NCBI RefSeq assembly: GCF_026191675.1
Contig: NZ_JAKRRY010000019.1
Coordinates: forward strand, 42,836-106,835
Source: Vibrio qingdaonensis
Lineage (GTDB): Bacteria > Pseudomonadota > Gammaproteobacteria > Enterobacterales > Vibrionaceae
Length of the DNA stretch: 64,000 nucleotides
Direction of reading: 5' to 3'
Below, in pieces: positions 1 through 8,296 of this stretch. How positions within the stretch are numbered: the first letter of the stretch is position 1; each line of letters opens with the position of its first letter. The notes below the pieces were generated by a model. It made no database searches. It was not told where the DNA came from and was given only the letters and a program-made list of their open reading frames with translations. The translations under genes were made by a program, and so were the position numbers.

Positions 1-981
1 AACATGGCTCAGCAGAGTCGGGATATTACCTTTAGCAATAACACCTTCCATACCGCAGGCAACTCTGAAGGTGTCAGGGTTGGAGCCGAGTCGAAGGTGA
101 CCGGGAATCATGTCTACAATACCAGCTTATTACAACATGATGGTGCGGCGATTAACGTGGGTATTGATGAGCAAGCAGGGACTGAAATTGCCTATAACTG
201 GGTTCATAGTACACCAAAAGCCGGAATTCGTTTTGATGGCGTAGAAGGTGCTGCGAAAACAGGGCGGGATGGTGTTGTGCACCACAATGTTATTTGGGAT
301 ACCAATTTCTCAATTATTAAAGGTGACTATCAAGGTACTTACAATAACTTAGCGTTTAATAACCAAGCGGTTGACCTGATTATCTTTAATAAAGAAAGTG
401 CCGGTGGCATCAACCACAATTCGGAAACGATGAATAATTTAGTGGGGAGCTTAGTGGGGAGAAAGTCCGGTACAGCAGAGCAGCTTACAGTCCCTGGCAT
501 CACGGGTTCGAACTTAACTGCGACGTCGGGTGATGTTTTAGCTCACCTTGAAGGCGCGCTATGGGGAGACTTTAGGCCTATTCAAAACAGCCCTATCGTC
601 GACACAGGCTTAAGTAATACTCGCTTTACGACACTAGAGTATATCGGTAACGCCCCGGATATTGGCGCTTATGAGCGAAATGACCCGCGTTATTGGTTAC
701 CTGGACATCAAGGGTTGAAGCCGAGTAATCCCGTGCCATTTAATGGCTCTGAAGGTGTGTCATTAAATCCCTATTTACGATTCAATGTGCAAGCTTTAAG
801 CTCGGATGTCAGGGTACTTTTTGGCGCGACACCCATGTCTTTAACGACGGTATCTGTCATTGATGCAGCGTATAGAATGAATGGTTTAATTGGGAATACG
901 ACTTACTACTGGCGTGTAGATACTGTACAAGGCGAACAAACTATTGAGGGTCCTGTTTGGTCATTTACGACGAAACCATAG
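1..981 (+). CDS. Secreted right-handed beta-helix protein, 5'-truncated by the window edge
   Basis: The reading frame is open from the first base, so the visible ATG at 4 is probably internal and the N-terminus lies outside the window. The first ~225 visible residues carry short Asn/Gly-rich turns (NNTFHTAG, GNHVYNTS, YNWVHST, HHNVIWDT, YNNLAFNN) spaced like coils of a right-handed parallel beta-helix, as in polysaccharide lyases and pectin-lyase-like proteins. The last ~85 residues (from about PSNPVPFNG to WSFTTKP) look like a fibronectin-III/Ig-like module. A secreted polysaccharide-active enzyme is plausible, but I cannot assign a lyase family or catalytic residues from this fragment. Confidence 0.75.
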   Translation, partial: NMAQQSRDITFSNNTFHTAGNSEGVRVGAESKVTGNHVYNTSLLQHDGAAINVGIDEQAGTEIAYNWVHSTPKAGIRFDGVEGAAKTGRDGVVHHNVIWDTNFSIIKGDYQGTYNNLAFNNQAVDLIIFNKESAGGINHNSETMNNLVGSLVGRKSGTAEQLTVPGITGSNLTATSGDVLAHLEGALWGDFRPIQNSPIVDTGLSNTRFTTLEYIGNAPDIGAYERNDPRYWLPGHQGLKPSNPVPFNGSEGVSLNPYLRFNVQALSSDVRVLFGATPMSLTTVSVIDAAYRMNGLIGNTTYYWRVDTVQGEQTIEGPVWSFTTKP

Positions 982-995
982 AGCGCTGAGAGTAC

Positions 996-1033
996 CATCG
1001 GAGAAAAGAGCCACTGTGCTTTTTTCTCCGATG
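996..1033 (+). terminator. Hairpin after the beta-helix gene
   Basis: Perfect 12-bp arms, CATCGGAGAAAA at 996-1007 and its complement at 1022-1033, start 15 bases after the stop codon. The T-run lies inside the 3' arm rather than after it, so this is a probable but not textbook terminator. Confidence 0.45.
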
Positions 1034-1043
1034 AACCATGCTT

Positions 1044-1184
1044 TTAGTCGACATGGGCCAAAATGAAATCAATGCATGTTCTCACTTTGGGGATGTGGTA
1101 CTTAGCATGCTGGTAAACAATAAATATGTCTAAATTGCTGGCTTATTTATTAGATATTGGATGGCGTAGCACCAAGGCTATTGG
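1044..1184 (-). pseudogene. Remnant of a LysR-type regulator (C-terminal end only)
   Basis: Reading the minus strand, codons 1142 down to 1047 encode a peptide containing DIFIVYQHAKYHIPKV and ending IDFILAHVD before a TAA at 1044-1046. This matches the typical last strand and helix of LysR effector domains (…VYP-x-R/H…P-x-V-R-x-x-I-D-F…). Upstream in the same frame, PIALVLRHPISNK continues the match but is cut by an in-frame stop at 1143-1145. No DNA-binding part exists: the upstream sequence is the lysE-type gene. This is probably what is left of that gene's former regulator. Confidence 0.6.
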
Positions 1185-1804
1185 CTAAAAAACAACACGC
1201 AACCAAAGTAGATCATCACCACACCGGCGATTCGGTTTACCCAAGAGCCTGCGGAGGAATGTTGCGTACTGCCCTTCATTTTCAAGATAACCAGCGCGAC
1301 AAAATAAAACCAAGTTAATAGCACAAGACCGTGAATCGCCACTAATCGATAGGCATCGACATATTGGAAGTTATCAAAGTCGACAAACTGAGGAAAGGCT
1401 GCCAAATAAAACAGTATACCTTTGGGGTTTGAAAATTGAGTGAGAAAGCCCTCGAGAACGGATTTATATGCTTTGGGAGCGGCGTAGTGTTTCAAGCCGG
1501 GTACACTCGCTGACGCCTTCGCACTAAAGGAGCCGACGAGCATTTTTATCCCTATGTATAAAAAGTAGCCTGAACCAATGTATTTTAATATGTTGAAGAA
1601 ATAAGGAGATCCTAGCAATAGCGCTGAAATGCCAAATATCCCTAAACTGGCCTGAATAAACATGGCTAGAATAAAGCCAACAATATTATAGAGTGCGGAC
1701 CTTTTTCCAAACAGAGAGGTGGATCTTAGAATCAGTACCCCGTTGGGGCCTGGAGACATCACCAACAGTATAATAATTAAACTAAAAGAGAGTAGGTCAG
1801 CCAT
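1178..1804 (-). CDS. LysE/RhtB family amino-acid exporter
   Basis: A 208-residue inner-membrane protein with about six hydrophobic segments and the family's N-terminal signature (LLVMSPGPNGVLILRST, the conserved PGPN motif). Members export amino acids or their derivatives; the substrate cannot be read from sequence. I place the start at the ATG at 1804, not the in-frame TTG at 1810; AAGAG lies just upstream. The gene end overlaps the LysR remnant, which suggests a rearrangement at its 3' side. Confidence 0.85.
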   Translation of the reverse strand: MADLLSFSLIIILLVMSPGPNGVLILRSTSLFGKRSALYNIVGFILAMFIQASLGIFGISALLLGSPYFFNILKYIGSGYFLYIGIKMLVGSFSAKASASVPGLKHYAAPKAYKSVLEGFLTQFSNPKGILFYLAAFPQFVDFDNFQYVDAYRLVAIHGLVLLTWFYFVALVILKMKGSTQHSSAGSWVNRIAGVVMIYFGCVLFFSQ

Positions 1805-1985
1805 AGTCAACTCTTGATGAAATAGAAGTTCAAGTGTAGCAATCTTTTACTAGTAGAGTGTTGTTTAGGATTAAGTCCGTGATCAATATAGCGGTTGAGC
1901 TAGCGCATGGCATCATGCTATGTGTGGGTTTCCGGAATGACTAGCAGGATCCGCAGTGCAAAGTGAGTAGTGGAAGGGAAACGAG

Positions 1986-3314
1986 GTGACAGAAAACATC
2001 AATCGGTTAGACGTATTAACGCCAGCGGAAAAGTTGCTCGGTTTGTCCTTATTTTGGAGGGAGGTAAGCTACCATTTTGCTTTTTTTGACCAAGTTCCGC
2101 AGCTGAATTTTGATGAGGCTTATCAGCAATTTATTCCCCAAGTGCTAGAGACGGCTTCTACTTATGAGTATTACCGAACCCTACAGCGATTTTGTGCGTT
2201 GCTGCAAGATGGGCACACCAATGTTTATTTACCTCCTGGATTGGAGCTTGCGTATGTTGATAGCCCTGCGATAAGAGTCATCGAGTTACGACAAGAAGCC
2301 ATCATCACTCAAGTGGACAAAAAACTCGCTGAGATGATCCCGCTAGGGTCAAGGATCTTAGCGGTCGATGGCATTTCAACACCAGCCTATTTAAAAAGTG
2401 AAGTCATGCCCATTATCGCTAGCTCAACAGAGCATGTACGATGGGCTGAAGCCGTAGCTAAGATGTTACATGGTGGGGTAAATACGGAGCTCTCACTCAC
2501 TCTTCAAACGCCATCTGGTGATCAAAAACAGTGTTCGGTGATACGCAATGAACGAGTTGGAGGGGGTGAAATGCTGTCGCTGAAATTACCTTCGTCACAA
2601 AATAAACGCATTGAGTATAAATCATTAGAGAGTGGGATTGGCTATGTCGCCCTCAACGATTTTAGTCACCAAGATGTTGTTGCTCAATTTGAGTCGTATT
2701 TGCCTCACTTGGCCAAAGCGAAAGGGCTGATTTTAGATCTGAGGTTTAATGGCGGTGGGGATAGCTCGATTGGAGGAGCAATACTCGCTTATCTATCGAA
2801 TCAACCGTTAGTCGGGTCTCGTTGGAAAACTAGGCAACACATATCAGCATATAAAGCGTGGGGGACAATGTTAAGCGAGTACCAAGAGTATGCTGACGAT
2901 AATGCTTGGCTGACAGGTGAGCATGGTCTCATTGAACCCAAGGCAGATGCTCTGACAGAGTGCCCTATTTTTGTGTTAATTGGTCGTGGAACTGCCTCGG
3001 CTGCGGAAGACTTTTTAGTGTACGCTCAGGCGCTAGATACGATGACGACGATTGGTGAATACACTTATGGTAGTACAGGACAGCCGTTATTTCGCAACTT
3101 ACCCGGTGGCGGTTGTTTTAGAGTGTGCACAAAGCGAGATACTTATGCTGATGGACGAGATTTTGTCGGCACAGGGATTAAACCTGATATTCTCGTTTCG
3201 CCGACGTACCAGCATCTGATTGATGGTGTGGACTACGTTCTTGAAACAGCAGTCGAATTGATGACACGTAATTTACAAAATGAGGATTCACCATTAAATA
3301 GCACGGATTGCTAG
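1986..3314 (+). CDS. S41-family (C-terminal-processing/tricorn-like) peptidase
   Basis: 442 residues from a GTG start with a GGAAGGG ribosome-binding site. There is no signal peptide, so it is likely cytoplasmic. DGHT (75-78) matches the N-terminal segment of tricorn/S41 proteins, a PDZ-like part follows (about 90-190), then the S41 core with LILDLRFNGGG (248-258) and the nucleophile region GRGTASAAED (S338, with E341 nearby). The physiological substrate is unknown. It stands alone, with no operon partner in the correct direction. Confidence 0.85.
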   Translation: MTENINRLDVLTPAEKLLGLSLFWREVSYHFAFFDQVPQLNFDEAYQQFIPQVLETASTYEYYRTLQRFCALLQDGHTNVYLPPGLELAYVDSPAIRVIELRQEAIITQVDKKLAEMIPLGSRILAVDGISTPAYLKSEVMPIIASSTEHVRWAEAVAKMLHGGVNTELSLTLQTPSGDQKQCSVIRNERVGGGEMLSLKLPSSQNKRIEYKSLESGIGYVALNDFSHQDVVAQFESYLPHLAKAKGLILDLRFNGGGDSSIGGAILAYLSNQPLVGSRWKTRQHISAYKAWGTMLSEYQEYADDNAWLTGEHGLIEPKADALTECPIFVLIGRGTASAAEDFLVYAQALDTMTTIGEYTYGSTGQPLFRNLPGGGCFRVCTKRDTYADGRDFVGTGIKPDILVSPTYQHLIDGVDYVLETAVELMTRNLQNEDSPLNSTDC

Positions 3315-3447
3315 GCTTAATGTGTAGCAGCGTGGGAAAAATCTTGGATTAAGAGAGCGTCTTCCTACAGACGACTAAACTCTCTAAGCATATAGTTAAT
3401 TTGAGGGATGTATTTCTCCCCCATGAAATAACCAGCATCCCTGCTAT

Positions 3448-3478
3448 CCCCTCGTTGACACGGATTGTCGACGGGGGG
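3448..3478. terminator. GC-rich hairpin between convergent genes
   Basis: Arms 3448-3460 and 3466-3478 pair over 13 positions (two G-U pairs) around a 5-base loop, between the convergent S41 and ABC-permease genes. Neither side has a clear U-run, so a bidirectional terminator role is only inferred. Confidence 0.35.
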
Positions 3479-3501
3479 ATGTTCTGCTTTTACTCCACTA
3501 T

Positions 3502-4332
3502 CTAACTCACGGTTCGGCTGAATCTAAGGCTCGTCATCCAAGCCAACACACCAATGACCATATAAATCGCGATGTGAGCCCACCCTGCTTCTGGTATGGC
3601 ACTCAGCGGGTTAGCGGCAAGAATAGCGTGCAGCGGTAAATAGAATATGTCGGAAAAGAACTGGTCGACACCGTAATAACCAAATAGTGCGATTGGCATC
3701 CAGCGTAGCGCATAAATGGCAATTAATAACACCAAGAGCGGGGAATTCACTTTCTGAGAAATAGCCATTGCTGTCAGTGCAAAGGGTAATAGAAGAATGC
3801 CTGCGATTACCATTCTTAAACAAAATGAAAACCAGTTGAACACAACGTCCACGAGAGATGCATGACGATAGAGCAGCGCCAGCTGGTGGTCAGTTGAGGC
3901 ATTGAGCATCCACAGCATCAGATCGGCAAAAAAGACCAATATAGAACACACCAAAGGAATCACCAATAAACCAAATCCAAGTTTAACTAAGTGTGTTTTT
4001 ACATCACTAATGGGCATACTGCGCCAAAACATCAGGCTGCCCTCAACACGTTCTTTACGAAGTGTTCTTGGGAAATACTGGGTGCCAAGTAAAATGGACA
4101 GCAGCCCTACACCGCCAGCGATTAGCATATTGACGTCGTCACCCATTTCTCTGTGAATATCACTGACATCGCCGCTGAAGTTCATCTGGAAAAATAGATT
4201 GTGCTGCAAGGTCGAGCTGCTCATCAGAGAGATAAAAAGAAGCAGTCCGCAGGCAAACATGAATAAAGGAATACGCGTAACCAGTGGGTTTTCCTGCCAC
4301 TCTTTACGTAACATAGCAATAGTAGAACGCAT
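3502..4332 (-). CDS. ABC transporter permease (ABC-2 type)
   Basis: 276 residues with about six hydrophobic segments after a short N-terminal stretch MRSTIAMLRKEWQENP, typical of ABC-2 permeases that follow a GntR-ATPase pair. The start is the ATG at 4332, whose last base in the plus direction is shared with the TAA of the upstream ATPase gene (TAATG), so the two are translationally coupled. An upstream in-frame start at 4437 would lie wholly inside the ATPase gene and is rejected. It probably forms the membrane part of an exporter with the next gene. Confidence 0.85.
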   Translation of the reverse strand: MRSTIAMLRKEWQENPLVTRIPLFMFACGLLLFISLMSSSTLQHNLFFQMNFSGDVSDIHREMGDDVNMLIAGGVGLLSILLGTQYFPRTLRKERVEGSLMFWRSMPISDVKTHLVKLGFGLLVIPLVCSILVFFADLMLWMLNASTDHQLALLYRHASLVDVVFNWFSFCLRMVIAGILLLPFALTAMAISQKVNSPLLVLLIAIYALRWMPIALFGYYGVDQFFSDIFYLPLHAILAANPLSAIPEAGWAHIAIYMVIGVLAWMTSLRFSRTVS

Positions 4333-5189
4333 TATGCTTTCTCCTTCTGTAACGCTAAAAACAGATCCGCTAACTTCACGCCATACACATCCCCAAGCGC
4401 TTTTACTTGTGCGGCATATTGAGACGAAAGCAGCCACTTAGTCGTGCCTAGCCCTTTTTGAGAAGAGAGCGGGTTCATGGTTGCAATGTGGTCTTTATGT
4501 TCATCGCTAGCATCAAGAATAAAGTAATCGTCGCTAATACTATCCATTGAGGTTTGCAGTACTGGGCGACCATGCTTAAGAATCAGCACGTCCGTGAGTA
4601 GATGCTCGATCTCTGCTACCTCATGACTGGCAATGATTAGCGCTCGCTCACCATCGTGAAACCACTCTAATAGGTGGCGGTAGAATGTGTCTCGGTAGAC
4701 GAGATCCAGCCCAAGGGTAGGTTCATCTAAAATTAAGATTTGCGTATTGGTGGCGATCACAATCGCTAGGTGTAATTGAACCTTCATTCCTTTCGACAGG
4801 GTTTTTATCCGTGATCGGGGTTTAATGTCGGTTTGCTTAAGGGCTTTGTCTGCTTTGCTGCGGTTAAAGCTGGGGTGAACGCCTTCTGTATAGTTGAGAA
4901 GCTGGGCGACAGTCATCCAGCCGGGCAGCACATTGACATCTGAGATATAAGACAAGCTTTGCATGATTTGATCGCGTTGCGTGACGGGTTCCAAGCCATT
5001 GATGCGAATACTGCCTTGGTATTGGTGCGCGCCGAGTAGCGCATTAATCAACGTGGACTTTCCGGCACCATTATGTCCGAGCAGGCCAAGGACTTGGCCT
5101 GCATGTAATTCAAAGCTAATGTCATGTAAGGCTTCACCATTTCTATGATATTGCTTAGATACGTGCTTGACGCTAACAAGTGCGTTCAT
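4332..5189 (-). CDS. ABC transporter ATP-binding protein (YtrB-like)
   Basis: 285 residues. Walker A is GHNGAGKST near residue 38, the signature region reads LSKGMKVQLHLA, Walker B is LILDEPTLGLD, and an H-loop histidine lies in ASHE. The C-terminal ~80 residues are an accessory domain usual for exporter ATPases. It is the second gene of a three-gene operon, overlapping the regulator by 4 bases (ATGA) and the permease by 1 base. The GntR(YtrA)-ATPase-permease order is known for envelope-stress and antibiotic-responsive exporters; the substrate is not predictable. Confidence 0.9.
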   Translation of the reverse strand: MNALVSVKHVSKQYHRNGEALHDISFELHAGQVLGLLGHNGAGKSTLINALLGAHQYQGSIRINGLEPVTQRDQIMQSLSYISDVNVLPGWMTVAQLLNYTEGVHPSFNRSKADKALKQTDIKPRSRIKTLSKGMKVQLHLAIVIATNTQILILDEPTLGLDLVYRDTFYRHLLEWFHDGERALIIASHEVAEIEHLLTDVLILKHGRPVLQTSMDSISDDYFILDASDEHKDHIATMNPLSSQKGLGTTKWLLSSQYAAQVKALGDVYGVKLADLFLALQKEKA

Positions 5190-5557
5190 TGGTCACCTTC
5201 AAGATGTGGTTTTAGTTGCTGGATAAACTCTGACAGTGGCATATCCAGATGTTGTAACGTGGCGGCAATTTGCGGAATTTGTTGTTGAAGAAAGCGCGCT
5301 TTTTCGTCGGCCAACAATTTTAGTTTTGCTCCGTGAGTCACAAACATGCCCTGACCGCGCTTCTTTTCAACCAGTCCATCGTCAACGAGTAATTGATAGC
5401 CTTTCATGACGGTAAGGTGATTGATTTTCATATCCGCAGAGACGCTTCGTACCGAAGGCAAGGCTTGACCCTCTTGCCAAATTCCTTGCAGGATTTGCTG
5501 AGTGATTCGATCAGCCAACTGCCGAAATATCGGCTGGCGATCATGCCAATGCGTCAT
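5186..5557 (-). CDS. GntR family regulator, YtrA subfamily
   Basis: 123 residues: a GntR winged helix (PIFRQLADRITQQILQG…LPSVRSVSADMKINHLTVMKGYQLL) followed by a short two-helix dimerisation tail, the layout of the YtrA group. It is the first gene of the ABC operon, so it most likely represses its own promoter just upstream of 5557. A TATATATAGGTATATCACC stretch sits at about 5583-5601 and may hold the promoter and operator. Confidence 0.88.
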   Translation of the reverse strand: MTHWHDRQPIFRQLADRITQQILQGIWQEGQALPSVRSVSADMKINHLTVMKGYQLLVDDGLVEKKRGQGMFVTHGAKLKLLADEKARFLQQQIPQIAATLQHLDMPLSEFIQQLKPHLEGDQ

Positions 5558-5679
5558 ATAGGTTTCCTTGGCTGTTTTGGTGTTATATATAGGTATATCA
5601 CCATGGTGGTTGGATGGGAAGGTATTATTTTATGATGAGAGTTTGGTTTGTATTTTTGTTGTTCAGAGAGTAAAGCAAG

Positions 5680-5710
5680 CCCGCTCCGCCTTTGCAAAAG
5701 GAGGAGCGGG
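5680..5710 (-). terminator. Terminator after the carbamate kinase gene
   Basis: CCCGCTCC at 5680-5687 pairs with GGAGCGGG at 5703-5710, with an inner CCTTT/AAAGG pairing. Read on the minus strand it is followed by CTTGCTTTA. It sits about 30 bases beyond the arcC stop codon. Confidence 0.65.
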
Positions 5711-5738
5711 TAAGGTAATGATGTGGGTTTACGGAGGG

Positions 5739-6650
5739 TTAAACCGCTTCTATAACGGTACCGGACGTTCTTTGAATAATCTCAGAGGCATAGGCTAAAT
5801 CACCGATGTAGCTCTTATGGCCAGTATTCTCAACAAACTGACAGCAAGCATCCACTTTTGGCCCCATAGAGCCTGCTGGGAAGCTGTATTGCTTCATCTT
5901 AGCAACGGCAATGCGCTCGATTTTCTCTTCTTGCGGTGTGCCCCAATCTAAACAGACGTGAGTACCGTCGGTGAGGATCAGCAAATGTTCTGCGCCAAGT
6001 TCTTCTGCAATTAATGCCGCTGTCATGTCTTTATCAATGACCGCTTCAAACCCTACATAAGCACCATCTTTTTCGATCACAGGTGCACCGCCGCCGCCGC
6101 CACAAATAACCAGATGTTCTTTATCAAGAAGATCTTTAATCGCTTTGATTTCTAATACTTCTTTTGGTGCAGGGGACGGGACCACGCGACGCCAATGTGC
6201 GCCATCGGGCTTGACTACCCAATTGTTTTGTTCGGCTAGGGATTTTGCTTGGTCCTCGTTATAGATAGGGCCGATAAATTTGCTCGGATTAGCAATGGCT
6301 GGGTCATTTTCATCCACCACAATTCGAGTCAGAATTGTGGTGGTATAACGATCGTCAATGGCCGCATTTAGACCTTGTTGGAATAGGTAGCCAATCATGC
6401 CTTGAGTCTCTGCCCCTAAGACGTCAAATGGATATGCAGGGCACTCTTTATAAGCGTCATTTTGCAGTGAAAGTAGACCAACTTGCGGGCCGTTACCATG
6501 AACAATGACTAAGCGGTAATCTTTGCTTAGCTCTGCCAGTGAACGTGCCGTTTGAGCAATACTTTTCTGTTGGTTTTGACAGCTCATTACTTCACCACGT
6601 TGTAATAAAGCATTGCCACCAACCGCGACAACAATAATAGGTTTTGACAT
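5739..6650 (-). CDS. arcC: Carbamate kinase
   Basis: 303 residues. It makes ATP and carbamate (CO2 + NH3) from carbamoyl phosphate and ADP. The N-terminus VVAVGGNAL and HGNGPQVGLL, the VICGGGGGAPV loop and the VDKDMTAALIAEEL and LTDGTHVCLDWGTPQEE segments are family signatures. The start is the ATG at 6650 with GGAG upstream, not an earlier one at 6692. It is transcribed away from the carbamoyltransferase gene across a 454-bp divergent region with an FNR-like site. With that enzyme it would give the ATP-yielding last step of agmatine or citrulline fermentation. No arcA is in the window. Confidence 0.93.
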   Translation of the reverse strand: MSKPIIVVAVGGNALLQRGEVMSCQNQQKSIAQTARSLAELSKDYRLVIVHGNGPQVGLLSLQNDAYKECPAYPFDVLGAETQGMIGYLFQQGLNAAIDDRYTTTILTRIVVDENDPAIANPSKFIGPIYNEDQAKSLAEQNNWVVKPDGAHWRRVVPSPAPKEVLEIKAIKDLLDKEHLVICGGGGGAPVIEKDGAYVGFEAVIDKDMTAALIAEELGAEHLLILTDGTHVCLDWGTPQEEKIERIAVAKMKQYSFPAGSMGPKVDACCQFVENTGHKSYIGDLAYASEIIQRTSGTVIEAV

Positions 6651-7104
6651 GTTTAACTCTCCAAGTGACGGAATTAACCGAACGGCTAACAAAGTGAATT
6701 TAGTGTATTGAAATGCTTATTTATAGTTGGAGATAAAAATCACAATTCGGTTTTTATTTGGATTTTATATAGTTTTGTTACGCACCGATCACAGAGTGGG
6801 ATAATAATCGAAACCGGCAGCGGATATGTGATTCTAATTGCAGGTTTTATAACGGGTAAATAATAACAAGTTAACTTGATTAAAATCAAAAATAGGGTTT
6901 TCTCCCCCTATTTAATGCAGATCTGTCGTGTCCATATTATTTTTAACCATCATTTGTTGCTTCAAAACCGATACCAAATTCTCATCTCAGTTTTAAGTGT
7001 GTATTTACCGTTAAATAAATCTCGTACCAGATAACTGACTAAAACTAATTACCCATAACTTTATGAATATAAAGTGAATTAAATTATGAAATGAGGGACA
7101 TGTT
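6651..7104. other. Divergent regulatory region between arcC and the carbamoyltransferase
   Basis: 454 bp, AT-rich, no credible gene. It holds the FNR-like site at 6876-6889. The plus-strand gene has a ribosome-binding site (ATGAGGGAC) just before 7105. TGAAT/ATTCA-type half-sites near 7060-7085 (ATGAATATAAAGTGAATT) faintly resemble ARG boxes but match poorly. Confidence 0.5.
6876..6889. promoter_or_regulatory. FNR-type binding site
   Basis: TTGAT-TAAA-ATCAA matches the FNR consensus (TTGAT, four bases, ATCAA) at every defined position. It lies between divergent arcC and the carbamoyltransferase gene, 216 bp before the latter's start. Oxygen-responsive control fits a substrate-level phosphorylation pathway. 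CRP sites have a related but different core. Confidence 0.6.
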
Positions 7105-8151
7105 ATGAAATTACCGACTTCTAGCGCGACTGAACTCAAAAAAGCAAACTTACAGCACATGGTGTCAATGAAAGACTTCTCTGTCGAAGAGATGGATAAC
7201 ATGATGGAGCTGATGGCGTATCTAAAACAAGCGCGTAAAGACAACGCAGTACCACAGCTATTTAAAGGGAAATCAGTTGGGATGATCTTTGAAGCTGGGT
7301 CAACACGGACGCGTGTGTCGTTTGAAGTTGCTGCGACGTTATTGGGCGGTCATGGCTTATTCCTATCACCAAAAGATATTCACTTAGGGGGCAAAGAGTC
7401 AATTGATGATACCTCACGTGTACTTTCTCGCATGTGTGACATCATTATGGCACGTACCAATAGCCCGGAAACATTAGATGGTTTACTTGAAATGTCGACC
7501 GTACCGGTTATTAACGGCCTAGATACTCGTTTCCACCCAACGCAAATGCTCGCCGACTTGTTTACCATTAAAGAGCATATTACCGATGGCCGTAAACTGT
7601 CTGACTTAACGCTGGCCTTTATGGGTGATGCGACTGACGTATGTCGCTCCCTAATGTTGACGTGTGCCAAATATGGTATGGGCTTTAAGCAAATTGGTCC
7701 GAAAAAATATCAGATGCAGCAAGAATGGGTGGAAATGGCGCTGAATTTCTGTGAAGAGTCTGGCGGCACCATTGAAATTACCGATGATGTAGAACGCGTG
7801 GCCGATTGTGACGTGGTTTACGGAGACAGCTTCTACTGGTCTACGCAAATGGATGAGAAAGAAGAGCGCCTTGCCGCTTTCATGCCTGATTACGTGATTT
7901 CAGAAGAGTTGATGGCGAAAGCCCGTCCGGGAGCAATGTTACTTCACTGTCTGCCCGCTAATGACAAAGAAGAAATTACACGTGGCGCATTAGAAAGTGA
8001 ATATTGTGTGGCGTTTGATGAATCAGAAAACCGCCTCACGGCTCAAATGGCAATTCTAGTGTACTTTACCCACAAAGATGAAGTTATTCCTACACAACAA
8101 ACCATTAAATATCATGAAGATAAAATCACTGGATTCCTTAAAACCTTGTAA
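7105..8151 (+). CDS. Putrescine (or ornithine) carbamoyltransferase, putrescine type favoured
   Basis: 348 residues of the aspartate/ornithine carbamoyltransferase family. The carbamoyl-phosphate loop is STRTR (66-70); HPTQ (144-147) and HCLP (281-284) are present. Several stretches resemble putrescine carbamoyltransferase more than ornithine enzymes: GGHGLFLSPKDIHLGG, MGDATDVC, and YGDSFYW at 239-245 in place of the ornithine-binding D-x-x-x-S-M-G loop. In the degradative direction it would turn N-carbamoylputrescine plus phosphate into putrescine and carbamoyl phosphate, feeding ArcC. An agmatine deiminase is needed to complete the route and is not in the window. Databases may label it ornithine carbamoyltransferase. 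Confidence 0.85.
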   Translation: MKLPTSSATELKKANLQHMVSMKDFSVEEMDNMMELMAYLKQARKDNAVPQLFKGKSVGMIFEAGSTRTRVSFEVAATLLGGHGLFLSPKDIHLGGKESIDDTSRVLSRMCDIIMARTNSPETLDGLLEMSTVPVINGLDTRFHPTQMLADLFTIKEHITDGRKLSDLTLAFMGDATDVCRSLMLTCAKYGMGFKQIGPKKYQMQQEWVEMALNFCEESGGTIEITDDVERVADCDVVYGDSFYWSTQMDEKEERLAAFMPDYVISEELMAKARPGAMLLHCLPANDKEEITRGALESEYCVAFDESENRLTAQMAILVYFTHKDEVIPTQQTIKYHEDKITGFLKTL

Positions 8152-8178
8152 TCAATTTATTGGCGATATTTAGCTAAA

Positions 8179-8221
8179 GCCAAACCAGTTTATCTTCCTT
8201 TAGCTGGTTTGGCTCTCTTTT
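8179..8221 (+). terminator. Rho-independent terminator after the carbamoyltransferase
   Basis: Perfect 10-bp arms GCCAAACCAG (8179-8188) and CTGGTTTGGC (8204-8213), followed by TCTCTTTT. It separates the carbamoyltransferase from the RidA-like gene. Confidence 0.8.
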
Positions 8222-8296
8222 GCCTACGATTACTCAACTTCATAATATTCATGTATTGAACTGGATATTCACGCATTAATTTGGAGATAGAATGCG

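Noticed and set aside
5568..5798. 76-codon plus-strand frame between gntR and arcC
   Set aside because: It runs through the arcC terminator into arcC antisense and has no family features.
5739..8151. Classical arginine deiminase (arcABC) operon
   Set aside because: No arcA is present, arcC and the carbamoyltransferase are divergent, and the latter lacks the ornithine-binding S-M-G loop.
8250..8275. ARG box before the RidA fusion
   Set aside because: TGAAC…ATTCA is present but the spacing is one base too long and the match is weak.
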